Positions 36,982-57,541 are shown, counted from the stretch's first letter. The stretch is 64,000 bases of DNA from Bugula neritina (GCA_964035545.1 OZ037765.1:7390698-7454697); one strand, 5' to 3'. Numbers and translations: made by a program. Notes: generated by a model from the letters alone, not told the origin.

Positions 36982-39761
36982 AGAATATGCTTTATGGATG
37001 ATTTGGCAAGTTAGCAAGAGGTAGAAGGTTGTATAGTAACTACTAGTCGTACTGTTCAAACTTCTACCTCCCACCTAACTAGTTGGAGATTCAGCTTCTG
37101 CACTTGACGCTCACAAAGAATGTTGGACACTCGAAAAAGTGGGACAGTTCTTTGTTTCAACCGATCTGCTTACTTCGTTGTAAATCTGGTTCCAACTGGT
37201 GTCAAAGTTGCAGCTCTTAATATCTTTGGCTTTAGCTTTTTCTTAGAAATATTAGAATTTTAATTACCTATTATGTCTGTGATATCTTTACATTCTGAAG
37301 CTTTTTAAATTTGTTATTTTCACTTTTGTCTGAGTAAATAAAAAATAAATAAAAATTCTTTAGCTGAAATGTCTGGTGTTGCAGATGTATCCTGCAGTGC
37401 CACAACTACCCCCTTACTGGGTGAATAAGAGCTTGTCTGCTGTGTGATTTTCTGACACTTCACAGCAGGTAACTTTCTCCTAGCTTTGACACCATATAGT
37501 ACTTGTAGAGCTGTGCGGATTGGATTGTAAGATTACCCATTTGGCCATAAATGCTGCTGATTTTTGTTTAGCTTAGGTTTATAAGTTTTACATTTAAATT
37601 TGAAGTGCCATTAATTTTTTCACAAGCAGACAACTTTCTATACTATGAATATCTGCAAGAAATAATGCAGCTCTGGTTCTACCACAGGACTACATTTATT
37701 GTGGAACTTACAGCGTATAGCTTGGTAACTTACAGCATAACACTAGATAACTTACATTGTAGAGCTACGTTCCTAGTATTACTGAAAATTCTTGATACTA
37801 GTAATCTAGTAAATAGTACTACTAATGGTGTTCCTAAATTGTAGCAGTTATAGCTCTGGTATATTGTCAACTATGCAGTGACACAGCTATAAGTAATAGC
37901 AATGATATTGTAATGATGGAAGTAATGCAATCACTTAATTAGAACTAGTCCGAGCAATACATGTACTAACTACTAGCCTACTAAAAGTCTACTAGTCAAA
38001 AATAAAACCGATTGTACTACATCAACGCAGCTTCAAGGATACAACATCTGATTTGAAATGTTTTATCTATTTTGGTTTAAAGTATTTTAAGAGACCGTGA
38101 ACTTTTCTGCTATAATTTATTAATTTTTTTTCTTTATTGACAGATATTTTTTCATTGTTGGTTTATCTTCTCTTCAGGCTTAGTTCAAATAGCCAAAATC
38201 TCACTATATTAATATATTAAGCAACACTGTAAGCAAGCTAATGGTAAGATTCCATAGCTAGTTTTGGAGTTTCTGCCTGTTGATGGGTTGGTTTGCCTTA
38301 CACCCTCCCTGAGATTTCATTTTGTGACTCCAGCTATGTTCACAAGCTGCATGCTCAGGGTCTGTGTTGGGCTGACTACACGTGATGATGCGCAGACATT
38401 TCTGCACCTGCGCATTACAAATGTGCTGTATTTCTCTATATGGTATATAGAGTCTATGTTTCACCTGCAGAAATTCTGCACTCGTATGCATGTGTTACAG
38501 GTCTTTCCGCTCTTGGCTGACACCAAGTGAAGCAAATATTATATGTGATGACTAAGCAGTTAATATGTATGAGGCTGCCTCGAAGTTGGCAGTTTGAAAC
38601 TCTTTTAAAAGAACTGCCAGTGAATGTGATCTAATTGTTCCATTGAATGTTTTGTGTCATTTTAGATGTATGATCCATCAGGCATAATACAAGCTGCACT
38701 ACATGTAAGCTTTAAGTTAGTAACTAAACAAAAAGTGAATAAGTCAAAGGTAGATATAAATGCAGTAATAGGTCTGCTATAATTGATAAGAAAATTCGTC
38801 CAGCAGCAACTTTGCGATGGTGCCATTCAAGTGCTGACTTCAATTCTAGATAGCAACCCCCAACAAAGTTTTAACAAGTGTCAGATAACTAGTCTAATTC
38901 TTTGCAACATGGTGTCAATATTTTGTTTGAAGTATTATGTGCATTAGTTGCACAGCTATACTGATGTTTTGCTATAATGCTAACATAGTTATAACACACA
39001 CACACATGTATAATGTCTGTATAATTCATGCATAAAATCGTGTTATTTATTGTAATTCCTATCCAATTTGAATTTTAAAATCTTCAAATTGATTTTAATT
39101 GCGTTATTTTTACTACAATTTAAGATTTCACTCAATGTCTAATATTTTTTGTTTTTCATGTCTAACTTTTCCTAAATAAAAAATCTGTTTGAACATTTTA
39201 ATATGACAAAACAGCTTTACTTTGAGTAATTCTTTGGCTCAAGTATTTATTAGGACAAAATGTACAACAAACAATACAAAAATATATCATACGAGGACGG
39301 CTGAAAAATATATTTCTATGACTCAAAATAAATTCATATATTATGCGAAAATATTTTTAAAACCTTAAAATATTTTATATCAATAGATATAATTTCACTT
39401 TCACAAATAGCATACACTATTTGTAATTCTTAGAATATCCAGCAACCTATGACACAACAATTATTATATTTTATAACAGGTAAAGACACGCCAAGACTTG
39501 CACATGCTACATAGAGTATTATGGTCATAGAAAGGTACTTGAAATGCATGTTTTAAGGCAATCAGTATTCTGGAAGGAAGCATTGATGAGTGGGTTGGGC
39601 ACCAGTTAACTTATAGTGTATGCTGGCGTGGCATGAGGGAATCGATCAGGATTAACCATCTGCTATAACAATATTTCATAAATATAATAATATTGCAGCA
39701 AATGACATTCATACAACTACATTTATTGTAGAAATAAAATGGTGGTCTAGTAACAAGTAGT
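36982..39761. other. 3' flank of the unknown gene and intergenic DNA
   Basis: About 36982-37360 is probably the 3' UTR of the unknown gene. Beyond that, no gene could be supported. Open frames on both strands at 38258-38530 overlap each other and show no family features. Confidence 0.4.
37337..37353 (+). terminator. Candidate polyadenylation signals for the unknown gene
   Basis: Overlapping AATAAA hexamers lie in GTAAATAAAAAATAAATAAA, about 355 nt after the proposed TAG at 36979-36981. Confidence 0.5.
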
Positions 39762-39975
39762 TGTAGGCAGCCGTGGTCTAGAGGTTAGAGCGTTTGCTAA
39801 GTAAACCCTTAGTCATGGGTTTGATCCCCAGTAACGACCATTTGTGATGTTAGGAAGAGCATCCAGTCATAAATTCTCCTGTGCCCCATCTGAATAAGTC
39901 CTTAGCCTGCTTTAAAAAACCTTTCTATCAGGGGTTCTCACAGGGGTAGTGACTATAAACCTGCGTGAGTTTTTT
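39762..39975 (+). mobile_element. tRNA-derived SINE with 15-bp target duplications
   Basis: The 5' part (39766-39839) is tRNA-like, with an A-box-like TGGTCTAGAGGTTAGAGCG and a B-box-like GGGTTTGATCCCC. The tail continues without coding capacity. Direct repeats CTAGTAACAAGTAGT (39747-39761) and CTAGTACCAAGTAGT (39976-39990), with one mismatch, flank it as a target-site duplication. It lies between the unknown gene and the TMEM145-like gene. A functional tRNA is unlikely because acceptor and anticodon stems do not pair well. Confidence 0.75.
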
Positions 39976-40126
39976 CTAGTACCAAGTAGTATATTCAGTA
40001 AACAGCTGATGAGTGAATTTCAAAAGCCAATCTTCACCTGATGTGACTTTGTGTAAAAGCTAAGTGTGGTGTTGAAAGATGAAGCTTAATTCCGAGAGCA
40101 GAGAGGCAAAGCAGGAACAATTGAAC

Positions 40127-43100
40127 TCAATATCTTGAAACAGCAATCATGTTCTTAACACTCACCACCGGGGCTTTGCTGCCAGAAGAAGTAGACTGGC
40201 TGGTTGTAAACATATTTATGAACTTCTTCTCGCCAGCAGGTTCGTATGCGTCAAACTTTGTACTATTGGTTGGTTGGTAAGCCCCGTCTGATTCTCCATA
40301 TCCGCCATTCTCTGTGAGACTTCTGTTGTTTGTTGACATTGCTCCCACCTGATGACATAGAGAATAAACAATCAACAGAACAATAAGTTTAATCAGACTA
40401 CTTTCAATATCAATACATTTAAATAAAAATAACATTATTGATCAATTTTTCAGATGTTTTTATTTTTACAACTTTACACCGTTGCTAGAATTCTTAGAGC
40501 TCCAAGTTTTACTGAATGAATATTTAGTTGACATAAAAAGTGAAGTATAATTTACCTGAGTTGTTTTTATATGGTATGGAAACGTTTTATTTGCCATGGT
40601 AGGCCATGTGAGTATCTAAAACAAAGAAAATAACGGATACAGGCCAATAAATTAGTCAGAAAATTAAACTGCTGCCATGACTTTTGTTGATATTTCGACC
40701 AGCTGCAGTTTGACATCTCCCTAATCTATCATTATTATTCACGAAGTGAATAAAAAAACATCTGACAAGACCGCAATGAATCAACAAATGAGCTCGGAAA
40801 CACGCAACAAATACGTGACAAGTACACGACTCTTACCAGAAATATAAGATGGCCAATAAATATGGCCGCCAATGAACAACCTTGAACAACTTTTTCTTTC
40901 ATCCATTTGGGTATCGTGTTGATTGCTGCTAATGCAACAGAAGCACCAAACCAAAACCTATAAATCCAAATTAATATTAGATCGATTAATCCAATAAACA
41001 ATTATTTACTAATTACTCTGTACTGATGAATATTGCTGACAATTCAAAGCATTATACGGTTAATTCACCTCTCCACGGCTATGGCAATGCGGCTAATTCC
41101 TGTGATATTATTTAGAGCAAATTGTGCTTCTATTTATTTAAAATTTTAGAATTTATATCTAAGTTACAGTCTGTTGAAACACAGCTTAGTACAATTAAAG
41201 TTATTTACTAATTTGGATAATAAAAATGATATTCCATATACAAAGTTTTTGTGAAAATTGTAGCATACATCATAGTAAAATTTAAATGTAGACATCAAAA
41301 TACAAACTGCTTACCAAACAGTATATAGGACAAGAAATGGTATATAAAACAATTTTTTCTCAGGATAATGCTTTAAAGTGAAGGCAATTCCATAAAGAAA
41401 CCACAGCCAGCAAGCTATTTTGATGCCAATAAGACAATATCCGGGCGTACTGTCATAGATGTAGAGCACCAGACCAGGATCAAAGGACTACAAGCATAGA
41501 TACACAGAATGTAGATAAAAATTTCGCCTTCAAAATAAACTAAAATCAATATATAGCATTACACAATAGTACGCCATTTTTGCAACAAGTTTTTACTATC
41601 CCTAAATTTGAATATCGCTAATAACATAAAGGCAACTAGAGCTAATACTACTATAAAAAACAGATTTTGTTCTGATGAATTTAAAGGCATGAAAATATAG
41701 TGACAAATCATCACCTTACAAACTACTAACTTACTGCAACTTCCCAGATAAACATAGCAATGGTGGCAACAAGGAAGAGAATGGAGAAGACGATAATCTT
41801 GATAACACCTCCAGCGCTGATGCGCCCTCTGGTGATTGTGTAGCCCTTCCCCATCAGTATTAATAGAATCAAAAACAAAAACTGCCCAGTAAACTCTAAA
41901 AATCTCCCTGTAAAATATATTGCTAGTCTACACAACAACAAAAAAGTAATAGCTTTATATTTATTCTTCAGGAGTTGTTTACTCTTTGAAAACAAGTAAT
42001 AAAAACTTTATTTTGTATTATGAGTTGTTTTCTCTATTTTATAAATAAATCAATACGTGGTAGCTAATGGTTTACAAAGACAACTCCTAAAATTTTTAAT
42101 GTCTGTGCTTTCAACGCCCTACGAATTGGATATGAAATGAAAGCAAAATGATCAACTTTAAAATCTTCTTAAAAATAATGTGAAGAATAAATAGTTTAGT
42201 GAAAGAGTACCAAGTATTTTATAGCAGTCAAAGGTAAAATCTTCTCATTTATTAATAAGATACCTATATAATATACTCACCTAAGTTTTTTAAAGTTAAT
42301 CGAGATAAGCCGAAGCGTGCATAAGAAGCCCAGTATGCAATCTGAACCAACAAAGCGAGATACTCAAAGAACAATGAAGACAGGTACAATTTATACGTTG
42401 AGTGGTAGAGCTGTCTGATGTGCAGGGAATCTAAATATATAGATATATAACACGTATAAGCATGCTATCAATTACAGGGAATAGGTATGACAGAAGGCTA
42501 CTATATAGATATCAGACTCCTTCAGTAACTAACAATACAATGCATTGTTATTTCTACTGTTATTTCTACAAATTTTCACACTATTGCTACAACATTGGTT
42601 TATACAAGTAGATTAAACACAGTAAACTCAGGCAGCCATGATTTATTCATACTGGCTGGATAACAAAATATCAAATGACGGTATATATTTCCACAGAAGG
42701 AAAAGTTACTAATGCTTAATTTTTCATGAACTAAGTAACATTCACTCCAAATATTATAAAAGATAACACATGACAAAGCCTCTACATTTCTGCAGCTCTC
42801 AGTGAATACGGATCTAATCAATATGAGTTCACATGCTGTACTGTTGACTACCATGTCAGTTCAAGAACCTTTTACAAACTATGCACATTACATAATATAG
42901 AACTACTTACAAGCCACATATAGGGATAACACCATCAGTAAAGTATAGGCAACCAAGAATCCTATAGTTTCATGTATAATATCTAGAATAGAGGATACAT
43001 AAAGCAGTCAGGGTTTAATTATATATGACACAACTTAAATAGATTAAATATCATGAATGTTTGGTTTAAACTAAACCTGCAAAACAATTTTTAAAATATA

Positions 43101-46100
43101 AAACATTGGAGACAATTTTACATTATTCTATTAGGAGGAATGGGGAATGACTATCCCTGACGATATATGGCTATAAACTTTGTAGTAGTTACAAGCTAAT
43201 TAGTAAATCAACATATAATAAACTAAACACATACTGGTTCTTAGCTATAAAAAACTGACAAGTTGTATTGAATACACACAAGGCATAACTTTGAATATAT
43301 ATGTTGTAATACTTACAAAATTCATCAGCGGAAAAATGTTTAAAGAAAATATCATTTGAGATGGAGTTAGTCATAGTGATAGAATAGTTTAGATACAGCC
43401 CCTACAACATTGATATACACACTTATACACAACATATACACACCATTCACACACATAAATAGCTGGTGTAGATGCTAATGGCATGGTGCACATTCAAATA
43501 TAGTTTGAAAAGTTAACACAAGTTTAGTAAGTTATACTGCGTTTATAGCATTACAGCAATACTACCAGACATGCGCCTATAGCCTTGTAACTTATCTTAT
43601 TGCTGCAAGAGTATTTATATACAAACTGAGCAGCAAAATTTCTTGAACATTATATTGACATTTTCATAGTGATTAGTCAGTGGGACAGCAACTTGTAGAG
43701 CACGGAACACACTAGAATACACTAGAAATAAATATGCTGACCTGTTCAGAAGCACAGTTGCTCACGACGATGTACCACCATCTCTCCCTGGACGAGGCAA
43801 ACGTCCTGCCCCCCTTACACGTGTACCAGGGCTCGCCAGCTATAGTCTCCAGTCTGCAGCCAGACCACCTGTACCTGGTTGTCAGATTAATTACCTGGTT
43901 GTGCTCTGGCACCAGAAAGGACTCCTTGTCATAGCAACTCTAAAACCAGAGCAATTCTTCGCATTCTGTGAGTATTTTACGAGGCAATAGGTAAACATAA
44001 CAGTGCTAGTTAAAGTAAACATATTAATATGTACTCCAGATACATGAATAAATGAGATGTAGAGAAAGTGAAAGTAGCAGGTATTATGAAGCAGTTGGTG
44101 GTGACATATGCATGTAATCACACCTAATTATGTAATAAATTTGACTATTAAAAACTTACAAACCTGTGTGTTTAAAAAAGAAAAGAAAATCAGATTGACT
44201 GATAATTGCCACGCTTGTACTGTGGTATTCACTAAGGCAGATAAAATTAGCACAAGAAACTACAGTATATACTAAATTGACACTCAACTAGAGAGGATAA
44301 CTTCCAATATACAAGCAGTTTATACATTATTTTATTCAACTTGATTTTTTTGCAGCTTTTGCTAAACGGATCTCTGTAGAATTAAAAAATACTTATTAGT
44401 AATTGAACTTACCAATGCATTTTCTTTCATTTTCTGCAACATAATAAGACAAGAGTAAAATATTGCTTTATATAATGCTACATTGCAAATAATAAGGCAT
44501 ATATACTAATCCTAACATTTCATACACATTACTAACACACAAATAGCATAACCAGAGTGTAGACTTGTTGTGAAGTTACACTTAAATAAAAAATGGCATT
44601 GGTTAATAGCCTAAATTCCTGCAATACTATCCAAAACAACATATATACGCATATGCATATGCATATGTTAAATAGTAATACTTGAGGAATTTCAAATTGT
44701 AAAATACAACATTCGAATTATTTTTTCATTAATAATTGTTAATTTTCAATAAAAAAGCTGCTTCAATAAAATTCTCAATTCAAATGATGAAGTGAAAACA
44801 ATTAAATGTCACAATATAATTTATTATATGTGAAAAATAGTCTAAGTTATCAATATTTTTCAATGACAACTAAACAAGAAAATGCTTTAAAATAATTTAC
44901 TACAACATGATAGAAAGAGTAAAATACTAAACATAAGCCAGTAGAGTAGCTGAAGAGAAAGCTGCATTATTCTAGTCCTTCTCATCACCTAATGAATTCT
45001 CCCAAGAGTTATCTTTTCTGATTCTCATTTCAGAATTTCCAAAAGAATTGACATGCAGATTTTATTGAGATAATTACTTATGACTTTTTACTCTATTTTT
45101 TCTAAATCAGTATTATTTTTTATTGAAACTCTTTGGTCAGTCAGTCTACAAAACTTATAGTTAGACCCTCCCTGCCGGGTGCAGAATAACTTTATCTTGT
45201 TTAAATAATAACTTAAGTTTATTATAAGGTTTAAGTATCTAACAGAGAAGCTTCAACTTCCAGAACTCTCTACTAGGCATCTTTGGCATCAAATATAGCC
45301 ATTTGCTCTTACCTCTTTAATTCTTGTTTTCTGTTCTCACTAAAGCTATACAAAAACCTACAGAGTTTATCAGCAAATAAAGTACAAAAATACATTAAGA
45401 AAGCCAAAAATACGTAAATCAATTTAAAAATGTGTCAAGTAACCTTTCGTTTGAGAGTAGGGCGAGGATAAACGGAAGGCCACTGAAGGTCGGAATATAA
45501 GAGAATGTTTTGAGCAGCATTGTATCCCAGGTCAAATTTCTACAAGCAAACCACGTTATATAAAAATGACTTTCAACTACTGTGAAAAAAATGGTAACAC
45601 GTTTGACAAAATCTTCTTCTACTGTATGAATCTAACGCATTAGAGCGCTTAGCATGTCCACTGAGTTAGGAGCTTTATAAGCGCCTAAGCATTATCACTA
45701 ACAGTTTTACGCAACTATCAGATTTATAAATATATAGCAAAATTATACTACAAATAACGTGGTAAGAAAAAAATTACAATTTTGTAATTTATATTTATCA
45801 ATAGCAAGCTTTGTTTAACTGGTGAACACTGCAGCAAAATTTCAGTAACCAATATGAAACATTGAAGTATATTATTATATGTATAAATGAGTATTAAATT
45901 CTTTTCACATTTCACCTGTGGGTATGTGAATTCAAACTCAAAGCGTCCAACTTTAGACAGGAAACAAAACCGAGTCAAAAACTCCCAGTTGCTCTGCAAT
46001 AATGAACAAAAACAATGCAACAGCTTTCGGCTTAGAAAATTTTGATCCGTCAAATGCAGCTTTGGTTCATACGACATTTGAAGGTACACTACCAGTCTTC

Positions 46101-47350
46101 AAATATTATCTCAATTAACCAGAGCTGCATTCAAATAGTTCAACACTTCTAATTGGTAGTAATAGAGAGTTGTTAAAGAGCAACTCACTTCTAATGCAGT
46201 AATTTCTTCAAATGCGTACACTTAAGTAGACCTAGCTTTTAGATCTAACTGGGAAGCGTCCAAGTGAGAAATTTAGCCTAGCGTCTAACTGGGATGAAAC
46301 CGCCACTTGACGGTGACTAGTAACTAAGTGAGTGCTTTAATTTTTTTGAGCATGACATTTATTTGCACTCATAATTCGCTGAAACCTGACAGTATTTGAT
46401 GCAAAGTTTCATGACTTAGTGTGGCTGAGTAAAAGGAAGAGTAAAACTTCAAGCCAGGACTATTCAATTTGACAGCATGAAATGAAAATTCAACAATCAC
46501 TATCATCTAAGTGTTGCATTCATCATGTTAGCATTAATTAAATTATCAATTATGTTTACTTTTTACACTAGTTTTACTCATACTCAAACTGATACTTGTG
46601 ATACTACCAACACTACATAAATATACTCATACTGATGTTGCATAAAGCTTAAAATCAAAAAGAATTTCAATCGGAATAGTAAAACCAATAGGAAATGACT
46701 AAATGTAAATCTTTATTTAGAAACAATTTGCCATTTTACTATCCTGTATTTACTATTCAGTTTCACTGTGCATTACAACTCAAACTGTATAACATTAACT
46801 GCAAATATAAGGTTGTCATTAACTTCAATCTTCAAGTATTCTTTTAATTTTTTCATACTAATACTTTGTACTGATACTTAAAGTTAATAGCAATACTAAT
46901 AATAATAGTAATACTAATAGTAATACTAAATGTAATACCAATACTAAAACTAAAACAGTTTTACTAAAAGGAAAGGAAAGGGTGAGCCGTATATGGGTAA
47001 TATGTTGGACAGTCATTGGTCAATAGTGATACAATTAGTACTGTTTGAGCTGTATTTACTGAACAAGAACTTAATCCTGTCTATGTGGAAATCTTTGAAT
47101 TAGATTTATTGCTAAATGCTTTGATTGAATTTAATTGTGACCAATTTTCAGCTAGTAAAACAACAGTTTAAGTTATTTTCAATAGTGATGCTACTAAACT
47201 AATACTTACAGCACTATCTCCTGTAGTCATTAAAATACCATTTGCGTGTAAAGGATTTACATACTTTAAATTTAAAAGTAGCAATATTGTACTAAAAAGA
47301 CTTGTGATTGTGCAACGCTGCAGTGCACTCGCCGCCATATTTAATATCAT
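40127..47350 (-). CDS. TMEM145: TMEM145-like seven-transmembrane protein (GOST family), 13 coding exons
   Basis: Coding exons, 5' to 3' on the minus strand: 47350-47210, 45993-45916, 45539-45444, 44433-44413, 43939-43742, 43401-43317, 42982-42911, 42430-42281, 41907-41735, 41487-41315, 40957-40837, 40615-40556, 40348-40127. Phases close, giving 1590 nt or 529 residues (human TMEM145 is about 493). A hydrophobic signal (FSTILLLL) is followed by the lumenal domain with NWEFLTRFCFLS, EHNQVINLTTRYRWSGC and FFKHFSADEF. Seven hydrophobic segments follow, including FLFLILLILMGKGYTITRGR and AINTIPKWMKEKVVQG, then MANKTFPYHIKTTQ and a Ser/Thr-rich cytoplasmic tail. GOST proteins (GPR180, TMEM145, TMEM87, GPR107) share this fold; the TMEM145 role is poorly known. 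Exon 4 is only 7 codons. In-frame ATGs lie at 47350 and 47338; the second has the better start context (A at -3, G at +4). Confidence 0.93.
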
Positions 47351-47358
47351 TGTTATGA

Positions 47359-47364
47359 TCACAT
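47359..47364 (-). promoter_or_regulatory. Start-stop minimal uORF (ATG-TGA) before the TMEM145-like gene
   Basis: The minus strand reads ATGTGA just upstream of the first in-frame ATG at 47350. A start codon followed at once by a stop is known to stall ribosomes and lower downstream translation. Whether the mRNA includes this stretch is unknown. Confidence 0.4.
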
Positions 47365-48268
47365 GGGTTGAAGTTGCATGGCGATAAGAATAAACACCGA
47401 GGATGCTTTGTTTGACAGAGGGAGATAACTGAAAACCTTTTGGCGACTAATTATAACAACAATTCTTATTATTAGAGTTAAAAAATTATAACGGTTTGAC
47501 TGATCGCATCCAAACCTCTATGATTATTGGTTTATGACAGAGAAAATACGCTTGTTGGTGCAGCAACAACAACTATTCCAATACCATATAATTGGCCCAA
47601 CACTAGCTGAAAGTTCGAAATTCTATAAATCACAAATCAAATACTATAATGTAATCACTGGATAGTATTCTTTCATAAACTTGAACACGAACTGGTCCAT
47701 GTATTTCAATAACTTATTGCTGGCTTCTATTTGTTTGTTTGAAGCATGAAGTTATAGTTTGATTTGTTCTACCATAAATGCAAGATACAGTGCTATCTAT
47801 GTAATAATTATAAACATGTATGTAGTGCAAGATAATTGGTGAAAATTAAAGTGTCTACTCGTGCAGGGCTTGCATTAGGTATAGAGAAATGCAATAACTA
47901 TGGAATTGTTTGAAATAGTCATGTATGATAAATAATCATATTTTACTTTTGCCCAGAGAGCTACCAGCCCCTGTAGTGTGATCTCATCCAACTACTATAT
48001 TCTAAAAATATATAAGCTATAAAGCACAAAATTCCTTTTAAAGTTGCAGGTAATGTTCACTACTGATCCTAATCTACAATTTCTAACAATGTCAGCAAGT
48101 AGATTATGAGGCCATGGGTTAGAAAATAGAACATTGAAGCACAAGTTAATATATGTAATGTCCTAAGCCACATTTTTGAATCAGCAGTTAGCTTCACGTG
48201 CTAAAGGTGATAGGATGCTGTATCGCAGCTGCCAACTGTAAAGCTGCTTGAATTATTCATCTGCAATA
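47365..48268. other. Divergent intergenic region between TMEM145-like and SLC22-like genes
   Basis: About 0.9 kb between two genes transcribed away from each other, so it may hold both promoters. No specific promoter element, repeat or RNA gene was recognised. Confidence 0.45.
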
Positions 48269-54628
<6,360 letters not shown>

Positions 54629-54636
54629 TTAAACTC

Positions 54637-54642
54637 AATAAA
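54637..54642 (+). terminator. Polyadenylation signal (AATAAA) of the first SLC22 gene
   Basis: AATAAA starts nine nucleotides after the TAA stop at 54626-54628. If used, it gives a very short 3' UTR. Confidence 0.5.
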
Positions 54643-57477
54643 TTTTATTAGATTTACATTGTTTTTGCCTTTAAAAGCATATGGTTGAGAACGCTGCATT
54701 ACTAAGTAATTAAGGCATCATAAGATTATTGTACTAATTTCTTGTGATGATTCGTGTAGCAGCATTAGTTTCAGTATAGTTGAGCATTTGAACCTAATAT
54801 TTATTTTATTATGTGTGTATACAAATATACAAAGTTAACGTAACAAAAGCCTTGTTGTCATGTAGAGAAAGTTATTGATAAGATAAAGACTTATATGTAT
54901 TTGGGGCAATTTCTCCGGTAAAACACAGCTTTTAAATCACAAAAATAAACTTGCAATAATGATATAGGTTGTAGCATGGCATTTTCTTGCTGAAAAAAGT
55001 GTACTCAATAAAACTATTTGACGTTGTACACATTATTAAACTACATTTACAGCAAACATTGTAAGGAAAGAATTTTGTCCTGCTCAGCTATTCACAGTTC
55101 ATCTTTGAAATACTTCTCATTATTCAGACATCTTTGAACGTGCTAAATTTGTCGTGCTTTAAAGATCACCAACTTTTAAGAATAAAATGCAGCTGTGTTT
55201 TAATACAGATTTATGCCTTCAAGTGGGCAAACTTCTCACTCAAACACTTGCAGTGGTGCAGATGCAAAATATGTTATGATATTAATCCATAAAAAGCGTG
55301 TGTAATTATAGATTATCAACTGTATGAAACAAGTTTCATGCTGTTTTAAGAAATCTAAGCATATATCCACAACAAACTTTAGTTACTAAATACATATTAT
55401 ATAGGTATAGTAAATATCTATTGTACGTCAAGAGTCTTATCAGCTGATTTGCACGGATGAGAAAACTTGAATGTCACGGCAAATGTGCAAAGAATCTTAA
55501 GCTGTGCAAATAATCTTGACTATAGTGAACTAGGTGGGTGTTCAGTATAATTCTTCACTGGAGTGTAATCTTATATACATTTACACTTAACTTACAACTG
55601 ACTGACATCTTGGACAAGGGGTGGTATACCTACACCCTTTGCATCATTAAAACTAAAAACAATGATAAGATATTCAACAAAAACAAATTGTGAACATATA
55701 AAACTTACGATACTTATACAAACTTCAAAGCAAATATTATTATTTTGTTGCAAGCAAGAAAAATGTACTGTTAATAAATGCACAATTTAACTACTAATAT
55801 TAAAAACGCTTTTAGAGAAGCTCATTTTGTTACATTTGACATGTTCATAGCACAGATTTTAGCCAAGTGGTTTTACTAAATAGCGAGGACGTGCTGTATA
55901 TAGGCACAGCTTGTCTGCAAGAAGCTGAAGAAACAGAGCAAGCAAAATATAGCACATTTCACAACAAGATGGATGGGGCATTTCATTACCAGTTATGATT
56001 ATAGTTCAATTACACTTTAGAGTCTGGGACAAGCATGAGGTTCACCAATCTACTGCTGACTATTGGCAAGGCTATGCCAAGGTCACAAAGCTATTACTAA
56101 TTATAATTACATTTCTTAAGTTTGCAGGTATAACAAATGCTTTTTAATATCAATTAACTAGTGAATAGGCTACTCTGCAACTTGTGCTTAAAACTGCAGC
56201 AGGTAGCTTTAGCACACTTTAATAGAGTACTTGACTTTAGAACTCGCGTATTTTGAAGTCTAAAATTTGCTTTAGATGGAAATTGCATTGACACCAATAG
56301 AAATTCAATGATTTGCATCCTTAATTTGATTCGCAAGCTGCAAATTTACTGGGTGTCAAGTTTGAATATAGAACACTCAAGTTTTCAAATTGAATTGAAA
56401 TAATCACATATTGAATCAGTTTGAATTTCTAGACAAGTTCTTTTGAGCTAGCTGGTTACAAGGTGTCAAATGACTCATAGAATATAATATTGCAATGTCA
56501 GAATTATAAAAATACAATACAAATTCACAGATGACAATTACTGATAAGGATAGAAACACAGTTAGTTTAAGGTCATTACTTTCCAGATTCATGCACTGCT
56601 TTATGTTATATATAAACGGTTTCCAGGGGATAGCTCGAACAGTTTTTGTCTCACATTAACAAATTTTACATGAAAAGATAGCTCTTGCATTCCTCTTTCA
56701 TATACTTTTTTAATTTTTCAATAAAAAATTTTCTGAGAAAGTTGTTGCATAATAAGTAAAATTTTACACCCTCCATGTTCCACTGCTGTAGCACAGGGGA
56801 TTCATTTTATAAAGTCTAAAAGTTAAACTTGACATTCCTTGATATGTTTTCTCTAATATACTTTCTTTGTTTTTTGAAATTCTGTTTATGCTCTTCACAA
56901 TTTGGTAAAAACATACACCATTTTGCAAGTTTCACTGCAATTTTCTAAATTCTTCATATGGTGGTTCTAGCTACGCTCCTGTGACTAATTATAACATTCC
57001 TAGTACGTTTGCCGCTCTGCGCTATCACAATAACATATAGTACCCTCTCGCACAAATTGGCAATCTATTGGATTTCTGCCAATATAATGTTCCCTGTTTT
57101 ACATTAGCACTTAGCTGAATCATCTCACTATGTTACAATAATATATTGAAAATGCCTCAGCACAACATAATTCTTTGTTTGTTTGGCAGAGTTAATTTCA
57201 GCTAAATCACTTCACTTTGCAGTCTTGTCAGTAAAGGTCTGTCTATAGCGCAGCAGGTGTATACTTTCAGTTTCTCTAATTCACATATGATTATTTTAAG
57301 TACATTGTATTCTATAAGATCAATTTAAGGTTTAGTCTAGTGTTCAGTATCTAATTATTATGCATGTATGTTGTCTTACTGTTGAACAAAAGTTAAAAAA
57401 AAACTTTACAATTATAGCCATATTTATTATACATGCGTAGGATTTGCATAAGTTGACAAAAAAAATTGCAACAAAAC

Positions 57478-57541
57478 AGGGTTGAACCATGACCAACCAA
57501 CTCGTCGCTGACGCCTCTAACCTCTGGACCACGCAGTCATG
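57478..57541 (-). mobile_element. tRNA-derived SINE head, minus strand
   Basis: The minus strand reads GCGTGGTCCAGAGGTTAGAG (A-box-like) and later TGGTTCAACCC (B-box-like), close to the head of the SINE at 39766-39839. The tail was not delimited. A true tRNA gene is unlikely because the acceptor stem does not pair. Confidence 0.55.

Noticed and set aside
38258-38530. Overlapping open frames of 77 and 88 codons on opposite strands
   Set aside because: No family features, no splice context and no repeat match; either could be chance.
38666-38704. Possible short exon (AG before ATGTATGATCC, GT after)
   Set aside because: It reads only 13 codons and cannot be joined to any neighbour; the unknown gene already ends at 36981.
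39766-39839. A functional tRNA gene
   Set aside because: A- and B-box-like words are present, but acceptor and anticodon stems do not pair and the unit has a SINE tail and target duplications.
40002-40030. CTGATGAG word just after the SINE
   Set aside because: No GAAA core or pairing helices follow at the right distance.
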